In this document: one piece after another, positions 5,981-11,413 of the stretch | Layout of the letters: the number at the start of each line of letters is the position of its first letter | Numbering within the stretch: the stretch's first letter is position 1 | Assembly (NCBI GenBank): GCA_045648505.1 | Contig: JAZROD010000041.1 | Location: 1-11,413, forward strand | DNA: 11,413 nt | Source: RGIG8700 sp045648505 | GTDB lineage: Bacteria > Bacillota > Clostridia > RGIG6154 | Direction: 5' to 3' | Notes under the pieces: generated by a model | What the model was told of the DNA's origin: nothing | Seen by the model: only the letters and a program-made list of their open reading frames with translations | Databases searched by the model: none | Translations under genes and position numbers: made by a program

Positions 5981-8900
5981 TTAAAGATTCTCCAACCTTT
6001 CTTGATACAATGAAGGATAATCATCCAAGAATACATCGATTTCAAATTCGTTAGCTTTTATTGATTTTCTAACATTTTTCTTCTTTGAATGTTCACCTAT
6101 AATTTTTGTTATTTCTTTAGCTATAAAGCGGTCATTGAATCCCAACTCATATACAAAAATTTCAGTTTGCTTTTCTAACCCATATTTTAGTTGTTGGCCT
6201 ATTTCTTTGATTTCTTCTATCGTTTCGAAATATTCACCTTCTGAATCCATCGAAGATAATATTTCAACTATACTGCTTATTATAAGAGATGCAGAATAAC
6301 CGAAGTCTCCATCACAGATTGCAAGAATATCTTCTATAGCTAATTCAACATAATTGCCACGCTTCATAATTTTAAAATCATACAAAAAATCTAAATCCTT
6401 AATTGTATGATAACTAGTACCTTGCATCCATAGTTTTGCAAGATCAACAACCTGTTGTACTGATTCCATTTTATTAAGATTATGGGTCGAACCATATTTC
6501 ATAATCATCTTTAATAGAAATTCTAACAAATCGTCATGCGTCATTTCATCATAATCCAACGAAGTGACTTCCCTTTGTAAAGCAACATAGTCTTCACTCT
6601 TGATCAAAGATTTTGAAAAATTACGTTTTACTTGCTCTTCTGGCATAGTTCGCATAAGATATTCACATATTTTAACAAACAATTCTCGCAGATTTGTCTT
6701 CTCGTCATCAGTCGCCAAAGTTTCAGCCAAAGTTCCGCTCAACATTTCGTCTACCAAATCATCAGAATATGTATTGTCATTATCTGCAATTATTGTTGCA
6801 ATATAGTTTTCTAATTTCCCTAGAGTCTTAATTATATGATTGTACCAATTTTTAAGTTGATCATTATTGTTTTTACTAAAGTATTCATCCATACCTTCAA
6901 TAAGTTTTTCACGATCATCATAGTATACTTTGGCTATTTTAAAAAAACTATATTCTATCTTGTTAATCTCTTTAACTCTAACGATATCTAATAACACACT
7001 GCTACATTTTTCTGAATTATTGAAATCTAATAATTCTTTATATTTTCTCCATTTCCAACCGTTTTTCAAACTTCTATAAACGAATGGATCTGAAAAAATA
7101 ATTGTTCCCTCCGTAAACATCCCCGATCTTGCTGTTCTGCCTATAAGATTATGAAAATCTCTAACTTTTATTTGCTCATTACTTTGATAAATGCTAGATA
7201 TTATAAGGTATTTTATAGGCAAATTTACTCCTTGTGCTAAAGTGGATGTGCAAACTACATTGGTAATATATGCTTTTTTAAGAGCATATTCTACTGAATT
7301 TTTTATACCATCAGTTATTCCTCTGTGATGTGCAAATACGCCTAGTTTAGCAGCAAAGTACAAAAAGTTATTTTCTCCATAATTCTCTTTTATTAAATTA
7401 GCAATTCTCTCAATTTCCTTTTTGTTTGCTCTTTGTTGTAAAGAAGATATATCGAATTGACGTTCATGAAGGTCAATAATTCTTTCTAGTATTTTATTTG
7501 CACTATCTTTTCTACCACAAAAAATAGCCACATTATCCTTGCAAGCAATTTTGAGAAAACATGAAATTGCCATATCGTTAGATTCTCTCATCTTATTTTT
7601 TGCGAAATCAACAAAAGGAAAATATCTTGGAGAAATTTCACCTGGTTTATTAGCTATCTGTTTAACCTCAAGCATCCTAGGAACATAAAAATCAAAGTCA
7701 TCTTTATTTTCTTTATCAATATAATAAAGATAGCAATAATTCCCTCCATCAATATATTCCCAACGCAAAACAGCAGGAAGTTTATCAACCGTAGAGATGT
7801 TATCTCCTTTAAAGGGAATACCTTCATTTCCTGCAAACCAAGTATTTATCTCATCAACATTAGGTATAATTGCTGATATAAGAATTTTTTGAGTCTCTAC
7901 ATCTATTTTGTTAAGAATAGATGCTATAAGAAGCTCATATGTAGCTCCTCTTTCTTCGTCATCAAACAAATGTCCTTCATCAAAAATAAGTTGACTTATA
8001 CTATCAACAAGACCATCGTCTTGACGCAATATGTATAAAAACTTTTCCGGAGTAGTGACCACTACAGTTTTTCTGTCTGGATTAAACAAATCTTCTAGTT
8101 CAAAATCAATTTGCAATAAATCAGATATTTCACTAACACGAATATTATCATCAAATTCTAAGTCTGTTCTTAGATCATCGCTTATTTCTCTACACAAGGC
8201 TCTAAAAGGAGCAATTACAACAGACAGATTATTACCATCCTTGCAAAAAGATGAATAAATTGCCATTGAAACAGCTTTTGTTTTTCCAGCCCCCGTTGGC
8301 ATTTGAACGACTCCAGATTTTCCATTGAAAAATCCAAGCTTACACATATAGCGTTGTGACGGCCACATTTCTCTAACGAAATGATTACTCCCAACTATTT
8401 CAGTAAGCACCTCTGAAGAAATTGGCGAATGCCTAGGTAATAAATTAAATATAGAATAATTGGTTTTTAGAATGAATATGGCCAATAGCACGTCTATTAG
8501 AAATATATCCCTATCATTTTTAGTATCATATACAACGCTTCTAAACTCAGCAATCCATTTAGGATTTAATTTGATTGAGGTTAACATGAGTTTATTATAA
8601 GCTTCAACAAACTGTTTGATATATCTCGAATATATATTGTTCTCATTTAAATTCAGCTCAATTTTTTCAACATTTTGAAGCATAGCACAAATGAGAATAT
8701 CCAATTGATTACAGGAAAGATTTAAAGTTTTAATGTCAATTTTATTCGCTAATACTAAAGAACTTCCTATCTGATCGCATAAATAATATGCTATTGCACC
8801 TACAAGATAAAAGTAATTTTTATCAGAAATATTATCAGAATTATTTATATATAAATACGAATCATAAAATTTCGATGCAAAATATAACTCATCATAGTAG

Positions 8901-9100
8901 TTTTTTATTTCATCAACCGAAATGTCTTCTTTTGCAATTTTAACTGACAAATCGGAAATACATGCTATCGTTAATGGAAATAACTCGTCAATATTAACAT
9001 CTTTTCTTGCCTGCAACTCGTCTGGTACATCGAATTCTTTTTCTTTTGCAGAAGCACGTGCACGTTTTAAATAGTATTGAGCTCTTTTTTCAATTAGCAT
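5981..9100 (-). CDS. hamB: HamB-like Ski2-type helicase of a Hachiman defence system
   Basis: ATP-driven superfamily 2 helicase that in Hachiman partners the nuclease HamA and senses altered or damaged DNA during phage infection. 1039 residues. Motifs in order: a Q-motif-like WPSQR (about 246-250), Walker A MPTGAGKT (267-274, Lys273), motif Ia APFRAL (297-302), Ib TTPEKF (349-354), Walker B DEGH (374-377), motif III SAIIPN (409-414), motif IV FCGRK (527-531), AHHRG (590-594), motif V TSTLAQGVNLP (618-628) and motif VI GRTARSG (654-660). This set is Ski2-like. About 240 N-terminal and 380 C-terminal residues flank the core, without recognised domains. The start at 9100 has AGGAGG 8 nt upstream (minus strand) and overlaps the HamA stop by 7 bp, so the two are coupled. 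The oddity is DEGH where DEAH or DEVH is usual. Confidence 0.9.
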   Translation of the reverse strand: MLIEKRAQYYLKRARASAKEKEFDVPDELQARKDVNIDELFPLTIACISDLSVKIAKEDISVDEIKNYYDELYFASKFYDSYLYINNSDNISDKNYFYLVGAIAYYLCDQIGSSLVLANKIDIKTLNLSCNQLDILICAMLQNVEKIELNLNENNIYSRYIKQFVEAYNKLMLTSIKLNPKWIAEFRSVVYDTKNDRDIFLIDVLLAIFILKTNYSIFNLLPRHSPISSEVLTEIVGSNHFVREMWPSQRYMCKLGFFNGKSGVVQMPTGAGKTKAVSMAIYSSFCKDGNNLSVVIAPFRALCREISDDLRTDLEFDDNIRVSEISDLLQIDFELEDLFNPDRKTVVVTTPEKFLYILRQDDGLVDSISQLIFDEGHLFDDEERGATYELLIASILNKIDVETQKILISAIIPNVDEINTWFAGNEGIPFKGDNISTVDKLPAVLRWEYIDGGNYCYLYYIDKENKDDFDFYVPRMLEVKQIANKPGEISPRYFPFVDFAKNKMRESNDMAISCFLKIACKDNVAIFCGRKDSANKILERIIDLHERQFDISSLQQRANKKEIERIANLIKENYGENNFLYFAAKLGVFAHHRGITDGIKNSVEYALKKAYITNVVCTSTLAQGVNLPIKYLIISSIYQSNEQIKVRDFHNLIGRTARSGMFTEGTIIFSDPFVYRSLKNGWKWRKYKELLDFNNSEKCSSVLLDIVRVKEINKIEYSFFKIAKVYYDDREKLIEGMDEYFSKNNNDQLKNWYNHIIKTLGKLENYIATIIADNDNTYSDDLVDEMLSGTLAETLATDDEKTNLRELFVKICEYLMRTMPEEQVKRNFSKSLIKSEDYVALQREVTSLDYDEMTHDDLLEFLLKMIMKYGSTHNLNKMESVQQVVDLAKLWMQGTSYHTIKDLDFLYDFKIMKRGNYVELAIEDILAICDGDFGYSASLIISSIVEILSSMDSEGEYFETIEEIKEIGQQLKYGLEKQTEIFVYELGFNDRFIAKEITKIIGEHSKKKNVRKSIKANEFEIDVFLDDYPSLYQERLENL

Positions 9101-9876
9101 TGTGCAGCCCTCCTATATAATTCGTGAATTAGGTTCATTAAGTTATTTTTCTTAATTACTATCATCCAAATTTTATCTTTAATTTTTACTTCTTTTATTA
9201 GACTCTCAGAAAAAGTGTCAGTAGTATGTACAGCAGCGGCTCCATATTTTTCAACATATGGTCGATCAGGTTTGTTTTGAAATCTCTCAATAAAGGTGGC
9301 ATTTTGGAACTCGCCTTTTTCGAGATATATTTGTTTCAAAGCACTCAAACTTTCACCTTTTCTAATAGCATCTTTATATGAGTCATCAATAGCATCCTGC
9401 AAGCGATTTTTAGGTGTTCCTTTACTTGATTGAGCTTTAACCTCAAATGTAACAAATTCATCAGTTGGTGAACTTTTCTCGGATAACATTTTGAGCGCGA
9501 TTATATCTGTTCCTTGCGTAGAACTATTTCTATTAAATTTATTTTTGTATCGTTGACGAGGTACAAAATAACCTAATATAAATTCTAAAAAATCTGCAAT
9601 TAATAATTCTGCAAAATCTCCTGACCTCGTTCCTGGACCAAAAGCTTCTGTCTCATCTGGAAATTTGTTCTTTATCAAATACTCTTCTTTCGTTAATCCG
9701 CTTCCTTTAACAAGTCCATCTATAATTTCATCCGGACAATATTGATTGCGAAAATGATTAGCCCATTCATCAAAAGCAACCGAGTCAATGTTATCTGACA
9801 ATTCATATACTTCAACAATTTCTCCATCGTCAGTTAATATATCTTCTTGTCTTATTAAATATTTGAGATAATCCAT
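9094..9876 (-). CDS. hamA: HamA-like DUF1837 nuclease of a Hachiman defence system
   Basis: Nuclease effector of Hachiman (DUF1837; also AbpA). 260 residues from the start at 9876. A PD-(D/E)xK-type site is visible: RSGDFAE (84-90), Asp124 in QGTDII, and Glu145 with Lys147 in TFEVKAQ; the ExK pair is the known catalytic pair of HamA. In the family the nuclease is held inactive by the helicase until infection triggers DNA degradation. The start at 9876 is preferred over the in-frame ATG at 9900: AAGGAG (9890-9885 on the minus strand) lies 8 nt before it, whereas the longer form overlaps the upstream gene by 19 bp and has a weaker site. The gap to the upstream stop is 5 bp. Gene order, HamA then HamB, is the standard one. 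DUF1837 is called from motifs and context. Confidence 0.87.
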   Translation of the reverse strand: MDYLKYLIRQEDILTDDGEIVEVYELSDNIDSVAFDEWANHFRNQYCPDEIIDGLVKGSGLTKEEYLIKNKFPDETEAFGPGTRSGDFAELLIADFLEFILGYFVPRQRYKNKFNRNSSTQGTDIIALKMLSEKSSPTDEFVTFEVKAQSSKGTPKNRLQDAIDDSYKDAIRKGESLSALKQIYLEKGEFQNATFIERFQNKPDRPYVEKYGAAAVHTTDTFSESLIKEVKIKDKIWMIVIKKNNLMNLIHELYRRAAQC

Positions 9877-9881
9877 AAAAA

Positions 9882-10631
9882 CTACTCCTTCTTTATCCAT
9901 CCGTATCCTTCAATAAATTCGATAAAAGGTTTCTCTTTAACCTCTCCGTTTTTGTATTTTACTCGCCAGTTTTTTAAATCTTCTAATCGTTTATTTAATG
10001 CATTAATTTCATCTTGTTTCTCTGCTTTTCGTAAACGATAGTATGTCGCCTGATACACTTTTTCGTACCTTAAAAGCGCTTCATCTTTTTTAAGTTTATC
10101 TACAAAAGATTTCTTTCCGCCGAACTGTTTACAGGTCTTATCTTCCGTATAAAGTCTATCACAAAAAAGAGCTGCGGCATTGCCGGCAACAAAATATTTA
10201 TTGCAATTCTTGCATTTGTTAATCGGCATATCGTTGATAACTGCATACATCATTTCAAGATTAATTAAATCGATTAGTGAATCAATTAAATAAATATCTG
10301 AAACAACTAAATCTGCTTTTCCCTGAAGCATTCTTCCGCTTACTTTTTTATTTGAAGTATAGTTTTTATTGCTTAAATTTAAATCACTATCGCAGAGCAT
10401 ATATCCATTTATTTTTGAAATTTTCTCTCTGCTATAAAAACACTTATCTAAAAAATTAACAGCATACTTTTCTATCTTTTTATAATCTTTTTCCTCATCT
10501 AAAAACTGTAAAAGTTCATACCATTCACCTGCAGATATCATACAAGCTATGGTTCCAAGCTGATACTCTACCGTCTTTTTTTCTGTATGAATTATAATTT
10601 TTTCTCCTGTAAATTCAACTCGTAAATTCAT
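9882..10631 (-). CDS. DUF6076-like zinc-finger protein
   Basis: 249 residues. The key feature is a four-cysteine finger, C140xxC143 (CKNCNKYFV), then C157 (FCDR) and C167 (TCKQFG), followed by a Lys/Arg/Glu-rich helical tail (172-225) and a C-terminal FIEFIEGYGW motif. This cysteine pattern and the following SFVDKLKKDE segment fit DUF6076, a family of unknown function common in clostridial accessory DNA; a relation to CGNR-type zinc fingers is possible. The N-terminal half (1-130) has no recognised domain. GAGGTG (10644-10639, minus strand) lies 7 nt before the start, and the gene ends 5 bp before hamA, so it is the first gene of the defence operon. It may regulate the operon or be a third component (inference), or simply be an upstream passenger. 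Confidence 0.8.
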   Translation of the reverse strand: MNLRVEFTGEKIIIHTEKKTVEYQLGTIACMISAGEWYELLQFLDEEKDYKKIEKYAVNFLDKCFYSREKISKINGYMLCDSDLNLSNKNYTSNKKVSGRMLQGKADLVVSDIYLIDSLIDLINLEMMYAVINDMPINKCKNCNKYFVAGNAAALFCDRLYTEDKTCKQFGGKKSFVDKLKKDEALLRYEKVYQATYYRLRKAEKQDEINALNKRLEDLKNWRVKYKNGEVKEKPFIEFIEGYGWIKKE

Positions 10632-10656
10632 ATCTTATCACCTCAAAAATCCAAGA

Positions 10657-10671
10657 AATATAATTGTAACA
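10657..10671 (-). promoter_or_regulatory. Candidate extended -10 promoter for the DUF6076-hamA-hamB operon
   Basis: On the minus strand, TGT followed by TACAAT (10671-10663) forms an extended -10 element (5 of 6 in the hexamer). The -35 region is poor. The predicted start near 10656 gives a leader of about 25 nt to the ATG at 10631. Confidence 0.4.
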
Positions 10672-10680
10672 TTTTATGTC

Positions 10681-10709
10681 TTGACAAAAGTTTTTGGTTA
10701 TGTTAAACT
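10681..10709 (+). promoter_or_regulatory. Rightward promoter reading toward the relaxase
   Basis: TTGACA (10681-10686), 17-bp spacer, TAAACT (10704-10709), with TG at 10701-10702 giving an extended -10. The -35 is perfect and the -10 matches at 4 of 6 positions. The predicted start near 10716 leaves a leader of about 350 nt before the relaxase, unusually long and structured. It lies back to back with the leftward candidate at 10663-10671. Confidence 0.6.
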
Positions 10710-10866
10710 ATGTCTACCAAGAAACAAAGTTGTTCTTCCTTTATTTCTTGATTATATCATCTCCGTCTCCGAAAGTCAATGGTTCGAAGGTTTTTTCTTT
10801 TGAAAGGATGTGAAAAGTATGAAAAGAAACTCTTTAATTTAAAGAATATCCGCTAAATAAAAATAA

Positions 10867-10955
10867 GCAGGATAAAGGCACGGTGCCGAAGCAGCATCTC
10901 CGTGCCCTCAAACACCGACCGGCAGTGCCGTTCGGGAGATTCCCTATCAGGGGAA
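10867..10955. other. Candidate origin of transfer (oriT) with IncP-like nick motif
   Basis: The minus strand of 10867-10874 reads TATCCTGC, matching the nick motif of RP4/IncP-type (MobP) transfer origins, TATCCTG then cut. Immediately on the 5' side of that strand are inverted repeats: GGCACGG (10877-10883) with CCGTGCC (10900-10906), the alternative GGCACGGTGCC palindrome (10877-10887), and CCGA-CGGCA-TGCCG-TCGG (10915-10935). TTCCC (10940-10944) pairs with GGGAA (10951-10955). Repeat followed within a few bases by a nick site, just upstream of a relaxase gene, is the standard oriT layout. The nick assignment rests on an 8-bp match and is inference. Confidence 0.55.
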
Positions 10956-11062
10956 GATTTCAAAAATTGGTGCTAAATGAGCATCCAATATCTTGCAAAT
11001 GCAGGTATAGCAAGAAAACAAGGGATGCAAAAGTGGTGCTTTGTAGAAAGGAGGAAATTTTT

Positions 11063-11413
11063 ATGTCAGTGGCAGTAGTTTTCAAAAGCCCGTATGTTAA
11101 AGGCGGCAAAGCGGCAGGTAAAGCCGGATACATAGCAAGACGTATAGGGGTGGACAAGTCTATCAATAACAGAATAGTCATCAACGCCAACTACATTGCA
11201 ACAAGGCCAAAGGTAGAAAAGTTCGGAACTCACGGTTTGTTTTCAAATAAAACTGACCTGAATCTGAACGAAGTTTTAGAAGAATTAAAAGAGCTTAAAT
11301 GTAATGTTTGGTTGCCAATGTTGTCTCTCACAAGAGAAGATGCAACAAGGTTTGGATATGATAATGCAAGAGCGTGGCAAACGCTTATTCAGTCCAAGCA
11401 GGCAGATATAGCT
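11063..11413 (+). CDS. MobP-family (MobP3-like) relaxase, N-terminal 117 residues, 3' end outside window
   Basis: DNA strand-transfer enzyme that nicks oriT and pilots the DNA during conjugation or mobilisation. The visible part begins MSVAVVFKSPYVKGG, then shows AGYIARRIGVDK, the very characteristic NYIATRPKVEKFGTHGLFS (46-64) and VWLPMLSLTREDATRFGYD (quoted residues at about 84-102), all of which I recognise from clostridial MobP3 relaxases. In this family a Tyr of the N-terminal region is the nucleophile; Tyr23 or Tyr47 are the visible choices. AAAGGAGG (11047-11054) lies 8 nt before the ATG. The metal-binding histidine motif would lie beyond the window. Its presence implies that the region belongs to a mobilisable or conjugative element. 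The frame is open to the last base. Confidence 0.85.
   Translation, partial: MSVAVVFKSPYVKGGKAAGKAGYIARRIGVDKSINNRIVINANYIATRPKVEKFGTHGLFSNKTDLNLNEVLEELKELKCNVWLPMLSLTREDATRFGYDNARAWQTLIQSKQADIA

Larger units (their letters stand above)
10632..11062. other. Structured intergenic region: divergent promoters, long leader, candidate oriT
   Basis: 431 bp without a convincing gene. Besides the promoters it holds: an 11-of-12-bp stem (10718-10729 with 10739-10750, 9-nt loop); a possible seven-codon leader reading MKRNSLI (10819-10842) with AAAGGA upstream; a GC-rich block of hairpins (about 10877-10955) that stands out from the AT-rich surroundings; and a looser stem pairing GCATCC (10981-10986) with GGATGC (11023-11028), with TTGC (10993-10996) and GCAA (11010-11013) inside it. 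TGGTGCT occurs twice, at 10968-10974 and 11034-11040. The ribosome binding site AAAGGAGG (11047-11054) ends it. Confidence 0.6.

Noticed and set aside
5830..6054. 74-residue reading frame after the DUF6809-like gene
   Set aside because: It has no ribosome binding site, its last third is antisense to the end of hamB, and it matches no family I know. A relic of a gene cut off by insertion of the defence operon is possible but unsupported.
9877..9900. ATG at 9900 as the hamA start
   Set aside because: It overlaps the upstream gene by 19 bp and has only AAGGA at short spacing, whereas 9876 has AAGGAG 8 nt upstream. Not fully excluded.
10977..11078. 33-codon frame overlapping the relaxase start
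   Set aside because: It has no ribosome binding site at proper distance, overlaps the relaxase start in another frame and lies in a structured region.
1..11413. CRISPR array, tRNA or rRNA genes, insertion sequence
   Set aside because: No regularly spaced repeats, no cloverleaf or rRNA-like segments, and no transposase or IS-type terminal repeats were seen.

Overview
The window looks like an accessory, mobile-element-rich region of a low-GC Gram-positive bacterium, most likely a gut-type clostridium. The DNA is AT-rich, almost every gene has a strong AGGAGG-type ribosome binding site 6-10 nt before its start, and several families typical of clostridial mobile elements are present: a DUF6809-like protein, a DUF6076-like zinc-finger protein and a MobP-type relaxase. 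The organism cannot be named from the sequence alone.

Left part (1-5234). The window opens inside the catalytic domain of a tyrosine recombinase (1-489). Ten bases after its stop lies a pair of exact 24-bp inverted repeats (500-523 and 730-753) enclosing 206 bp. That segment carries a perfect consensus promoter (TTGACA, 17 bp, TATAAT) on the minus strand, pointing away from the operon that starts at 785. This is the architecture of an invertible promoter (phase switch), read here in the OFF orientation. The operon it would control has six closely spaced genes (785-5234): an SPFH/YdjI-like protein with five zinc ribbons, a four-helix membrane protein, a membrane protein with winged-helix and zinc-ribbon domains, two zinc-ribbon proteins with PH-like domains, and a lipoprotein. 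It resembles an envelope-stress or membrane-organising module.

Middle (5235-5980). A small two-gene unit encodes an unrecognised 80-aa protein and a DUF6809-like protein. It has its own promoter, and a perfect 10-bp inverted repeat encloses the first gene's Shine-Dalgarno and abuts its start codon.

Right-middle (5981-10631, minus strand). Three tightly packed genes, in transcription order, encode a DUF6076-like zinc-finger protein, a PD-(D/E)xK-type DUF1837/HamA-like nuclease and a 1039-aa Ski2-like helicase (HamB). The last two form a Hachiman-type anti-phage defence pair (family also known as AbpAB).

Right end (10632-11413). A structured 431-bp intergenic region holds divergent promoter candidates and GC-rich hairpins beside a match to the IncP/MobP nick motif (TATCCTGC on the minus strand), so it is a candidate oriT. 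A MobP3-like relaxase gene follows and runs off the window.

Together: the relaxase and oriT point to a mobilisable or conjugative element. Its cargo is a constitutively arranged Hachiman system plus, if the switch reading is right, a phase-variable SPFH/zinc-ribbon membrane operon controlled by an adjacent recombinase.
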